Position numbers and translations under genes: made by a program. From contig NW_020170381.1 of the NCBI RefSeq assembly GCF_000524195.1, positions 3,056,401-3,120,400 of the forward strand: a stretch of DNA of 64,000 nt. The letters run 5' to 3'. The notes beneath the pieces were generated by a model that saw nothing but the letters and a program-made list of their open reading frames with translations, was not told the DNA's origin and did not search any database. Shown piece after piece: positions 11,488 to 22,764 of this stretch. Source of the DNA: Echinococcus granulosus. Its lineage: Eukaryota; Platyhelminthes; Cestoda; Cyclophyllidea; Taeniidae. Every line of letters begins with the position of its first letter. Position 1 is the first letter of the stretch.

Positions 11488-12591
11488 CTAATGACGCAAC
11501 TCGGGTACATTGTCTAGACTGCCGAAAACAGACTTCAACTGATTCTCATAGTTGTCAATGTTGCGCCGAAGAATATCGAGGCAAGGTCCAAGGAGACGCT
11601 CAAAACTGCCTACATCGAGAAGAGCCAACTTTGTTCGGGTAACTGCATAGGCAGAGGCGGCGCGAGGGTGTTTGGTCAGCAGAGCAAGCTCACCAAAGTA
11701 ACCTCCCTTCTTGATGCGAGTGAGTTCAGTTTCCTCATCTGACCCTGACTTTTTCATGGTTATTCGAACTTCACCATCCTCAACGAAGTACATTTCATCA
11801 CCTTCCTGTCCCTGACTAATGATCTTTGTGCCACCCTCATAAATTTGCGTGTGGAGAGCGTCGGCAATGCTCATTCGTTCGTAGGCACTGAGGCTCTGAA
11901 GAATGGGCACCTGGTTAAGTAGCTCCTCGTACATTTGCCTCTTTTTGAAAGCACTCTTTAATACGATACTCCTAAATACTTCCCGAGTCATTGCCCACAA
12001 AATCCCAGGAGTGGTGGCTTGAATTGTAGCTGCTCGCGGCGTGTTATACATAAGCGCAAGTTCACCAAAAGATCCATTGTTATCGTATTGTCCAACTTTT
12101 TTCTCAACACCATCCACTTTCACAATAATGTCATAAACTCCTTTTTCGATCACGTAGAAGTTGTCACCATCTTCGCCCAGAGTAATGACCTTTTCCCCAA
12201 CGTCCACCTTCCTTTCAAACATGGCATCAATGACATCCCGCATTTGATCCTCATCGAGGCACCTAAAAAGCAGAATTCCCTTGGTCGCATTGGCCAGTCT
12301 TTGTCGTTGTTCGTCTGTTTTCTCATAAACGACCTTTTCAAATTTGTCTTCCTTTTCCGGATCATAGCTCTCTGCTGCAACGCCTTGACGACGCCTAGCT
12401 CGAATTGGAGGTGCCATAATCTCCTCCTCGCTTTCGGCATCTTCGTTTTCCTTCTGTTGGTTTTTTTTCATTTCAAAATATTCCGCTGCAAAATTTATAA
12501 TATTCGATGGCCGGTTGCGCAAAACAGCAACTGTGAAATCCTGAAGTATTTCACGCAGGCCTGCTGGCACGTCAACAGTCTTCTTCGACAT
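11488..12591 (-). CDS. PRKAR2: cAMP-dependent protein kinase type II regulatory subunit, intronless
   Basis: A single open frame encodes 367 residues, complete at both ends. Residues 8-43 form the dimerisation/docking helix region of type II subunits (GLREILQDFTVAVLRNRP). An acidic linker leads to the inhibitor site RARRRQGVAAESY (64-76). Cyclic-nucleotide domain A covers about 105-225, with the phosphate-binding loop FGELALMYNTPRAA at 175-188. Domain B follows, with FGELALLTKHPRAA at 299-312; the key Glu and Arg of both loops are present. The tail LLGPCLDILRRNI resembles RII. In the family, the dimer holds two catalytic subunits inactive in the cytoplasm or on AKAP scaffolds until cAMP binds. 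The residue at the phospho-acceptor position of the inhibitor site is Gly70 instead of Ser. The lack of any intron contrasts with the spliced genes in the window and raises the possibility of a retrocopy, although the frame is intact. No splice acceptor lies next to this ATG. Confidence 0.95.
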   Translation of the reverse strand: MSKKTVDVPAGLREILQDFTVAVLRNRPSNIINFAAEYFEMKKNQQKENEDAESEEEIMAPPIRARRRQGVAAESYDPEKEDKFEKVVYEKTDEQRQRLANATKGILLFRCLDEDQMRDVIDAMFERKVDVGEKVITLGEDGDNFYVIEKGVYDIIVKVDGVEKKVGQYDNNGSFGELALMYNTPRAATIQATTPGILWAMTREVFRSIVLKSAFKKRQMYEELLNQVPILQSLSAYERMSIADALHTQIYEGGTKIISQGQEGDEMYFVEDGEVRITMKKSGSDEETELTRIKKGGYFGELALLTKHPRAASAYAVTRTKLALLDVGSFERLLGPCLDILRRNIDNYENQLKSVFGSLDNVPELRH

Positions 12592-15500
12592 TGGGTGTGG
12601 AGGCGTGTGCGTGCGGACGTGAGCGCGGGAACGGGTGAATTCTCTCCACCACTGATCAGTGAAAAGGATTAGCCAACTTCACGGCCCGACAGAATCTGCG
12701 ATCCCTGCACACGTTATTTGCTAGCTTCGCGTTCATTGGCAGTCACCACTTGTCTAGCGTAGACCAATCACCTTCAAGGTTAATGTTAGCTTGCTACCAC
12801 GTGCGCTTATTACCGCGACTGGGTTGCATGCGCACACCTCTTCGAGTCCTGATTGGTCGCCTAAGGCAGCCATGTTTTCACTACCATTAAGGTCTCGACT
12901 GCACGTAACACCACGTATGGCTAATCGAAGTATGCTGGTCCTGCCCACCAATTCTGTGCTCTCTTATGTGGGTCCACAGCGAATGAGCTTGAGATATTCG
13001 GCTGAGAAATGTTCAATTATGAAACTTTAAAGTTATAATCCTTCGATATATCTGTATAAATCGTCGATTTCGCTGTAACTCAGAATATGGTAACAATGTG
13101 TTATCACTGCTCTGATGCGTTCTGTTAGTTTGAATCACATTCCAGTTGACTGCACTTTCTGATTACTGGCTGCGAAAGTAGTAAAAATTACTCCATTCTT
13201 AGCTGAATTTCTCCTTCTGTGATTGCTCAGGCTTCTTAACACTCATGCATGCAATGGCTGGTGCACCTACTTGGTAGCACATCAAGCGTGGTGAAGACGT
13301 TGCGTATACAACTAGTGGATGGTTGTTCCCTTCAGAATAACACTATCGGTTTACCCTTGAGTGAATATGAGACCCTAGCTGGGAGGTTTTTGTTATTTTG
13401 AGACGTAATTATACTGTCACACAAGTCCCCAACCACATCCTTCGCGATGCATAAACAGTTTGTCGACAATTGTTTAAAATTTGGGCCTAAATATTGGGCA
13501 TCTTGACCATCCATGCATGCAATTCGGCGTAGCCATCAGGCGCTAAGGTGTCAGCTGGTTACCAGTATGCTTTTACCCTCTCTTATGCCACCGACATGCC
13601 CATTAGCGAATGCCATCACCAACCCAAACTATTCGATGTTTATCGTCTGGTACTACAGTGCGACCTCTGCAGTAGTTGACAGCCATCCGAGCTCACCTAG
13701 TTGTCAACTTATGAACCAAATTTATCTCATTTCTCCAAATGATCTAGTGTTACGTTTTTTCATTGCTCTCGAAGATGCCAAGGAAATGTTACAAGGTTAT
13801 TTAATTAAAATGACATTATTAGTGCCTACAGACATGTTGCCTAATTCGCAGTATCAGATCCTTCAATTAATTGATGGAGCTTTGTAAATGCCTCACACTC
13901 ACAACAGTAGTTGCAACCCATTCGTTTCTTGAGCAAATTCTCTTCCACAAAAGTCGATTTCCAGATCCGAAGATGATGCAAATACCAGGTCTATAAGCGC
14001 TGTGGTTCCGGTTCTTTGTGGGTGAAGTGAATGTTAAATTTTCAATGCTTTTTCTTCTGACTTGGTCCAATTCAAATTAGGGACCAATCTCACTTATATA
14101 TTGCCTTGCCCTTCGAAACAGTCACCACATGATTTGGCTCCAAAATGAATGCCAAGCTAGACAAAGAAATTTTACGCTTTTGTGTAGCTAGCGGATGTGT
14201 CGAGTTACGTAGATAGCCAAACCTTGTTGTATGATAAGGCATCTATTCTAAACGCATTCTACTTGCAGTCCTTTGCGTTTCACTCACAACTGTAAGCCAA
14301 GGTATTTTAGCACTTGCCTGTACATTTATTGAAATCCTGTGAGGACTTCCGACACCACCATTGTTCTCGTGAAGTAAAAGCGGTATCCAGTCCCTTAAAG
14401 TATGTGCAAGCTGTGAAGTTTTGTAGTGGAACATTGTTTTGTTTAAACCGACTATTCGGCAAAATATTGTATCAAAACGCACAGATTTTTAAAATCACTC
14501 ATACTAGATGAATTTTTTTTCTCATAGAAGATGGGTGCATAGAATGCACAGCATACATGGTCTGCCAAATGATACCGGTATTACGAAATGGTTAAAAGAT
14601 TGCCCTAATGTGGGATTGGATGTGATGCCTATTTTGTATTGCTTAGATTGGATTGAACTGACTGTAAGAGATTTATCTGCCTCCTTCCCAGATTTACTGG
14701 AAAAAAAAGTGAGTAAAAGCCTAAACGTTCCTTAAAAAAACACCTGCCTGACACGTTCTCCCTACAATCCAGAACGGAGCGACGCCACACTTAGGTAATG
14801 ATTTGCATAATTGATGGAAAGTTTAGTAAATCATGGAGGAGCTGAGTAGAAGTTTTCTCAGCATTAAAACTTTTTAACTTTGAGGTGGTAATTTGAAGTA
14901 GTAAAGTCTAGTTGGTCCTTAAAAACAATCGCACACTAGCGTCAATTTTCAACCCATCGCCCTAACAGCGGCATAGGGTATTGTGAACCGACTCTTCACT
15001 TTGCTAAATAGTAAATTTATCAAATTCAGAAAAACTATCGCCAACTTCACCACGAAAGTCCACATTCATTGAGATCTTTGTTTCCAACCACAGGGAAAAG
15101 TAATATGATGGCATTGAGAAAACGCATGGGAGGTACGAGTTTATGCACTGCATCTATCTGTGCTTTTACATTTACTTCGATTTATTTGTGCAGATTCCGG
15201 GAACTTTCATCGGTTTCACAAAATGAGAGCTAAAACTGAATTCAGGAAAATATTCGTGTTCAAACGATGTATTTAATCGGATTAATTGTTCCCACTTAAT
15301 CTTAAAAAGGGCCGTGCTGCGCCACGGAAGAACTCAATCCATAGTCACATCTTAATTGCGTTTTGAAGTTTTAATTTCCCACTTAGTGATTATTTAAAAG
15401 CATTTTTATGAAGGTTGCAACTGGTGCTGCAGGCAGGTCACGCATCCACCTCACCTACTACGGCTTAGCCGCGGCAGACGAGCAAACTGCAAGGCTGTAC

Positions 15501-16990
15501 ACCCACTTCCGAGTGAGCATCGCAGAGGCAAATATAAGACATTAAAATAGGCAGGCAGCTTCTTTTTAAGGTTCGGTTTCTTAAACGTATGTTTCATTTC
15601 ACAGATAACTCGCCTGCACATTTTACTAATCAGTCTGGTGAATTCTCACGAATTTCAGGCATTCCCCATAAACTAAAAAAACTCCATGTGCTTTCCGAAA
15701 ATCTCCAGTTTTTCCACTTTTAAATGCCTAAAATTATTTTCCCGGTTCACCATTACTTTAATTTACGCTCCCGACAACATTCTGATATCGTTTCTGAGGT
15801 TGACGCGAATGTATAATTTCCACTTGGGTAGGACAGTCGTTCCATAGAAGGGCATTTAATAGTAAAAAGCAACTTTCTAATAATATCTGAGTTTAACCGG
15901 CGGTGCAAAACATTATCCCAAACGCACTTTAACTAAATCCTTTCTCTATAATGTAACCTGTGTTTCTTTATGCCCACATCACATCAAGCGGCATTGTGCG
16001 ACGGAGTGTTTACATTCCTAATACTTAAATGATCATAAATAAGGAAAAAAAATTGCATTAGCCGTAAATAGAGGGAGGGGAAGTGTTTGTAATTCGTTAC
16101 AGAAGCGAATACGTTCGAGACAAAACCATTTAGCATAGTGGTTTTCTTAGAGGTGTCGCATTGCGAGCATTCCCTTGGTAATACCATTCCAAGAATTCCC
16201 ACGCGACTATAGTCCGATGGCCACAAAGGCTAAAATAATTCACCAAGACATCAATTCAATTTCAGCGAAGTCAGTTGGGTAGGCATTGTGTTAACTGACT
16301 TTCACAAGTGTATTTCGCATGCATCACAGACCAAAAGACTACTTGATTTCCCTAGAAGTAACAGGATTATAGCGACCAGTAGGAGGAGGACTACTTCCGG
16401 CGATTTCCCCTAGGCGTTCTTAGTAAACGGTTTCCGTCTCTTTTAAAAATGGAAACCTAAGTTCTTCATACCTCACTAACAACAAAAGGCCACAAGATAA
16501 TCAATTCAGGGGAATAGTGGAAACCGAAAAAAGACGGTATGAAGTATCCACTGTCCATTTGAACCACTTTTAGAAAAATTTGTACTTTTATGTGTGCATT
16601 TTAAGCATTAAGTACTTCTAGAACGTTTTAGAAAATACTTTGGAAGACGTTTTATTCGCTTAAGGTGTCAAATAGAGGACTTACTATAGTTATTTTTTTG
16701 CTAATATTGTCGTTAAAAAATGATAATGCATTGAAAACCCGCCTGGCAATAGTACATAGCCTATAAAAGTAATCAAGGAACTGAAACATTACCAAATTTT
16801 GAAAAAGATGAATATTTAAAGGCATATCCCACGTACTGTGAGGGGTTGAACTCTTGATAACTAGTGATGTAACGTATAATGAATTCGCAGGTTGTACTAA
16901 CTTTTCTTGGAGTAATAATTCGAGCCATATGATTTTGCTAAGATTACTACCACTTCCGTTCGAATTTCTGGTACAACGTAGCTACGAGAT
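12592..16990. other. Upstream region of the PKA gene and gene-free DNA
   Basis: The first few hundred bases upstream of the PKA start are less AT-rich than the rest and include a CACGTG (12799-12804), a plausible promoter region without a recognisable core element. Further right there are only short frames. The longest, 124 codons at 13513-13887, shows no domain and no flanking splice logic. Confidence 0.4.
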
Positions 16991-17039
16991 GAGTGCAGTG
17001 ATCAGGTTTTTATTTAGATACACCTTAGAGACCGCATGG

Positions 17040-17640
17040 TGTAATTCCATTTAGTGACAAGGCCCTGTGATCATGCCTGTAGCTTTCCAATCCTTCTCTA
17101 CGTAAAAAATGAAGTCCCCTCCGTACTGGTATAGCTCAGTTCAACTTAAGGGAAGAGTGGGAGCGCTTCAACATGTTCCGGACGGTTGACTTACGATAAG
17201 TACCTTAAAGACATGCAAAAATCACCCAATCAAAAAAATTATAAACTTCTTTTCTGTCTGCCTTGCAAGATATTGCCGTAAAAATGCTTATAATAGTCAC
17301 TTAAGATTATCGTGCATAGGTAACTTAAAACAAGCCCAGAAAAAAAGAACTTTTGACTGGCTTTCATTTTTATACAAGGAATTTATCTTTTGGGTACAGT
17401 ATAGGTGGTCTGATAGTATGTTTAAACACACGGGCCCCTGACTCCGCGTGGGGTGCAGATCCGCAACACCCAGCCCTTCTCTACGTTACTTGCACATGTC
17501 CTTCACAGTACTTTGGCTTGTCACGTCTTTAGGGAAGATAGAGGCATTGCAGTGCCTCGAGACTTCCCAGAAGACGAATGAAAACTTAGGCCTCGGGCAA
17601 AATACGCATCGTCGAAGTACAATAGACCCAAGGGCTTAAT
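17040..17640. repeat. Cluster of degenerate LTR fragments in both orientations
   Basis: Three partial matches to the miniature-element LTR lie here. One is at about 17045-17130 and one at about 17405-17490, both plus strand and sharing the CCCTTCTCTACG-like middle block. A minus-strand piece at about 17548-17640 keeps the terminal GTGCCTCGAGACTT, AGAAGACGAA and CGGGCAAAATA blocks. Opposite orientations so close together suggest nested or repeated insertions. All are strongly diverged. Confidence 0.45.
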
Positions 17641-18000
17641 TACGAAGCTTCTGCATAGCACAAGTGCACTGATTGCACCTTAAGGCATAGTTTGTTCTCT
17701 GCTACTTTAAATATTAGGCTGGTTTTGAATTAGTATTTGCTAAAAATTCATAAAGCCTTAAAAATGGGTAAAATTGTCAAGTTCATATTAATTTTACGAT
17801 TTTTTCGAGATAGTGGATGACAAAATCTTAATTTAACTTAATAGTCCTAATTGTAAACGTATCTACGATAAATGCACTACAATCGTTGAAATGAACACGC
17901 AGATCTCCTTGTTTTTTTAAAATAGTTAATCAAGGTATTGCATCGAGCAGTTCGGGCGGGTTTCCGTTAGGGAACTTCTGTTGTGTGCTCTCAGGTGGTT

Positions 18001-20776
18001 ATGGCTGGCTCAAGTCTTGCTATCAACCGTATAAAAAAGGAGCTTTTGGAGTTGCAAAAATCTACTGATGTAAGAAGAGACCATTATATATACCCCCTCA
18101 GAATGCTGATAATCCCATTGAAATCTATGCAGAAGCCGATAACATAATGAAACTGCGTGGTGTTATAGTCGGTCCGCCGGATACGCCCTATGCTGGGGCA
18201 AAGTTTATGTTGGAAATAATAATACCAGAAACCTACCCTTTCCTGCCTCCAAAAGTTTGTTTTTTCATAACCTAACCTCCTGTAGGTCAAGTTTCTAACG
18301 AAGATCTGGCATCCGAACATTAGTAGCGCTACCGGTGTCATTTGTCTGGACATACTGAAGGACCAATGGTACATCATTATCAGATCTAATTTGATGTTTA
18401 CTACCGATCTTATCAGCTTTCATGTGCATATGGCTTTTTGCTATCGCTAATTAAGCTAACTGGCCTAGACTCATGTTTTTTTCACGGATGCATTAATGTT
18501 TTTACTGCTGCACTTTTTTCTCTGTAAGACGTTGGTCCTAAAGAATATGGAAGACTATTTCTCAATCTCACTAGTAGACACCTGTCCCGCTAGAATATGT
18601 CGAGTTTACTCTTATACGTTGTCATAGGTTTACGTTCACATGAAGTAGTTGCTGTAAATGTGGTAACTTCAAGTGGCACTTCTTAGTTTTTGAATTTTTT
18701 TGCAATATCCTTCAGCCGACCTGTTTTGAATGATGGTATCATCTTTTGAACCACTTTTCGTCCCCACTTAAGCTAAATCACCAAAGGTGGCAAATAGGTC
18801 CGTCATGGTCATAAAATCTATGCTCATCAGTTATTGATACCTCTATACTATTTGCTCTGGTTGTTAACGGTCTTCTGAAAATGCACAAATTTTTGAAATT
18901 ATTTTTTGTTGCTGTTTTCTCTAGATTTCTTATGTTGGAATTTACTACTGTTTGTGAGTTTATTTATCCTAGTAAGATCGTACCTCGTCATTGTTTGACA
19001 TAGCAAGCGGCGCGGAGAGTATATTGTCAGGAGTTGGTTCACTTTTCACTGGCCCCCTCTATAAGGATTATAGCGCTTTTTAGGGTTCCATATCAGACAG
19101 CCTTCTTAATTTAATGTTCATCAGATTCACTTTGCTGGTGCAAGGCCCCTTGGGAGGTGTTTTCTTGACGATTAGGCAGGTAGTGTTGGATGCTTTCCAC
19201 TGCACTGATAACAAGTCAATTTTTAGAGTTATCTGTCGTGAGGCTAAGGAGTGTTGGGGACTCGCTAGGCACGATGCGGGCTATGTGCGCTTCGGTCAGA
19301 GGCCGCCTCATGATAGACTGAATTATTATGCAGCATTATTGGTAATTTAAGTGCAACCAGCATGCTCCATTTCATCCAGTGTAGTTTGATTGCAAATCAC
19401 TCCTCACATAATTTTAATTGATGGGAGTTGGGCTAATCATTCTGCCCATTATTCGCCTTATTCTAGGGCGGCTGCAATGTCATTGCGTACGATGTTGTTG
19501 TCGATCCAGGCGTTGCTTGCCAGTCCTGAGCCGGATGATCCACAGGACGCCGTTGTAGCTAAACAGTTCAAATCAAATCGAAACGCCTTCAACATAACTG
19601 CTAAACATTGGGCCTCCATCTATGCGAATGGGCCTTCTAGGCAACCCGACTGCGAAGCTAAGGTGGAAAAGCTTATGCAAATGGGGTTTTCTGAGGTAAT
19701 CATTCTATTTGAGACTCGGTTCTGTCAAGACAGTTTAAAAATGCATTCAACTGACTCCATAACCCATTTTTAAAATATTAAGTGAGCTTTTTCATCCCTG
19801 CATTACTCGTTTTTCGTTTCAGCAGAAACCCTTCAAATATATTTTATTGACAAAAATGATTTTTGATGGCTAAATCAACTTTAAGAGGGTAAAGTGTAGT
19901 ATCTATTTCACCTGCATCACCTTTTTGGTAGGTTTCGTCGAATAGCCTCGTTGTTTATAATAACGAACCACTCCACTTTTCCTGCTTATCTATCTGTTTT
20001 CATTAATACAATATTGGAAGATGATGTGGTGGTGCTTTAAATGTCTTTTCTTGCGCCGTTTATTTACCTGTTCAGTTGTCCATTTCTGATCCTCCGTAGC
20101 AAGTGTACATTAGAAGTAATTGCTCAATGCGTTGGTAACATCTTTTGTCATACAATAAGGTATCACTGTTTTCGGTTTCCTGTTGACGGTCTTTTCGTGC
20201 TTCAAATAGCGCTTGAACCATCTGAGACTTCCAGCTGTCAAGAAAGACACCTGACAATTCTGCTTATTCGCATGTTAAATACTCCTATTCCCATAAGGGT
20301 ATCCTTGTTCCGTAGTTCTCGTTTTGAACAAAATTGTTAAAGCCGCACTCTCCTCAAAAAACCGTATGCTAGTACATAGTGCACACAGTTGTTAAGCCCT
20401 TAGCAAATTGTTTTTCACTTACTGCAATTCTTCACTTTTAGGGTTTTAGCCTTCTTTTAGTTATTAATAATTCCCTAACGAAACTCAAACAGTTGAATGT
20501 TTGCTTCGATCGCCAACTATTGTTGTGCCATAATGAGTTGCAACTGGGTTATTTGTTTCTCTATGTGATTCCACGTCACCAATTTATTATTTTTTGTCGT
20601 CATTAGTAAATATTACTCGTTTCATTTACTCTCACTTTCGATATGCAGCTAAGGGCTGTTTGCGTAGATTGATGTCAATCGTATACTACTGGGATTCTTT
20701 CTAGAGCGATTCCAGGGCGGCACTATCGTCGAAGGACTGGGATATCCCAATGGCTGCGGAGTTTCTTATCAAATAG
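18001..20776 (+). CDS. UBE2K: Ubiquitin-conjugating enzyme E2 K (E2-25K), 5 exons
   Basis: Exons 18001-18069, 18102-18254, 18286-18368, 19467-19695 and 20705-20776 join in frame to 201 residues; human UBE2K has 200. The UBC fold carries [10 protein letters not shown], the [10 protein letters not shown] loop, the HPN motif (83-85) and catalytic Cys94 in [12 protein letters not shown]. The conserved [11 protein letters not shown] follows. A C-terminal UBA domain (about 160-201) is split between exons 4 and 5: [15 protein letters not shown] joins [19 protein letters not shown]. The enzyme takes ubiquitin from E1 and builds mainly Lys48-linked chains in the cytosol. The first two introns are only 32 and 31 bp; reading through either would change or stop the protein, so they must be spliced. 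Introns 3 and 4 are about 1 kb. A CAG acceptor ends six bases before the ATG, suggesting a 5' UTR intron or leader trans-splicing. The last exon was found from frame and homology to the UBA helix 3. Confidence 0.93.
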
Positions 20777-21044
20777 CCGCTTGCAACATCTCAGATGTCC
20801 CAATTCTCCTATTGACTTCGTTCAAGTTCTTTACTTGAAACCCCTCTTCATAGTATGAATAACATTCTCCGGATTTCGTTTCTATAAGTTCCTGCCAATA
20901 TCCTTTATGTAAATACTGTCATCCACTCCTACATTGCCTCCATTTCAACTCGCTCAAAACAAAGCTCCTGCTCTGATGGGTTGTGGATGAGATGCGTAAC
21001 ATTAGCAACGATTGAACGCCTTTGTCTCATCCCTCGGTGAGTTC

Positions 21045-21050
21045 AATAAA
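21045..21050 (+). terminator. Poly(A) signal of UBE2K
   Basis: AATAAA about 270 bp after the UBE2K stop codon, followed by a GT-rich stretch (TGGCTGTCTGT). This is the expected arrangement for cleavage and polyadenylation. Confidence 0.6.
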
Positions 21051-21059
21051 TGGCTGTCT

Positions 21060-22750
21060 GTAATCAACAATGTTTTATTGAAGTATACGCTGCCGAAGCG
21101 GTGCATTCTGGAGTTCTACCAATCGCTAACATTGCTTCGCAGTAAGAATGCAATAATGACGCTGGTGGAGACCTGATTTGCTGCGCTTTAAATGTGACAC
21201 TCTGGAACGTGGGAGTGTTTGTAACCTCTTAGTCTAAACGTTCTTGTGAATGGCAGTTTCCCGTGCGTGGTCGTGGAGGGTGTCTCATTCGTGAAAACGT
21301 TTCATGAGGTGTTAGTGAAGGTCAGACAAAAGTGGTATTTTACAGTCCGGGGAAATGTCAACTAAGAAACGGAGTTAACTGATGTTGGACGATCGTTGAA
21401 GTTTTAAATTCCGTTTGTTTCAAGTCGGACCTCTTACTGATTCAAATTCATGCCCTGGTTAGGAATGGTGAGCATTTATCGCCTGTGGCAAAATGACATT
21501 TATTTGGATCTAACTACCTAGGCTATTGAGCCTACACAGGTTCCAGTCACCATCTTGCTGATAAGATTCACGTTTATCGCGGTCTCGGTGTTCGTACACC
21601 GGGCTTTCTACAGATGCATTCTGTAACGCCTTCGGGTTGAACAGATCTGCTATGTAGATATCAAAAATCAAGTTCATATGCAAACCTCTTATATCTCAGA
21701 AGCAGTTTTAAGTCGCTGAAGTGCAAATCACAGAAGTACACAAATAATTCAGTCGACTTTACAAATACATGCAAGCGGATACGTATCAAGAGTTATTTTA
21801 TGTTAATTAAATCCAGTCATCAAGCAGTTGAATTATAGTGCCAACGGCTTTGTAGGTTGTCAATGTGTGATACGAGTACTTAAAGTTACTTTTTTGTTAT
21901 CCCTATTTCACATAAAGTCACCAAAGTAATAACTGAGTAAAACAATGTATGTAACACCATGAGCTCACTAACATATTTTAACCTATGGACAAATTTTGAA
22001 AAATCGTAATACTTAAATCAATGAAGCCAGATTTCACTGGAATCCTGCCGCACCTGCTGTGAACATGATCCTGTCACATATGACCTTGACAAAAATATTT
22101 GACTTTGTATTACTCTTAAGTGACTCTTATGTTTTTCGGCACGTTTGCCATCGAAAAGGCAATTTGATGCAACTAGATATAGTTGGGCTTACTTTAAGCT
22201 CAATATTGACCAGTTCATTTATTTTTTCTGGAATTTGACCAATTATGGAGTTGTTTTTGACAGACAGCCGCCACGTACACTGCATTATCTCCAATAATTA
22301 TCAGGGATAAATTTAAATAAGTCATTTGAGACAAGCTTTAAAACAAACACAACACCTTTGAATGAGTTATATCCTCCTAGTCACCTCTTTTTGAGGTTAG
22401 GCCGTTGTCACGCGTTTGTTTGTGGTTGTTCAGGATGCTTCTTTCTATTTTTGTTGAATTCACTTCTAGTTTCTTGCTTTATTCTGCTTCACAGTAGTGA
22501 AACCACTATACCTTTTGCGGTTATGCGTAGCATATTAGTAAGAGAACTTTTTATTGACCTTTGCGGGTACAGGTGTGATGCAAGCGTGTGGCATTCTTGT
22601 TTCTGTTTCAAAGTGATTTAATATGTTGTAGTGTTCCTAATCTGGTGCTGTGACTGCGTTTAGGATAATTTTCTCTAGTTTTTGTTAGTAATTGAAAATT
22701 TCGATACAGTGTGTTCATGTGACAGAGTGAGAACTCTTGCATTCTCAATG
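21060..22750. other. Intergenic DNA between UBE2K and EXOSC7
   Basis: About 1.7 kb of AT-rich DNA between two genes transcribed in the same direction. No coding segment or repeat copy was recognised. The promoter of EXOSC7 is presumably here, but I see no defined element. Confidence 0.45.
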
Positions 22751-22764
22751 TTTTCAGGATCATA

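Noticed and set aside
12019..12672. A long plus-strand frame opposite the PKA regulatory subunit
   Set aside because: It is the antisense shadow of a clearly conserved coding exon.
13513..13887. A 124-codon plus-strand open frame
   Set aside because: No domain or compositional sign of coding, no splice context and no continuation; likely chance.
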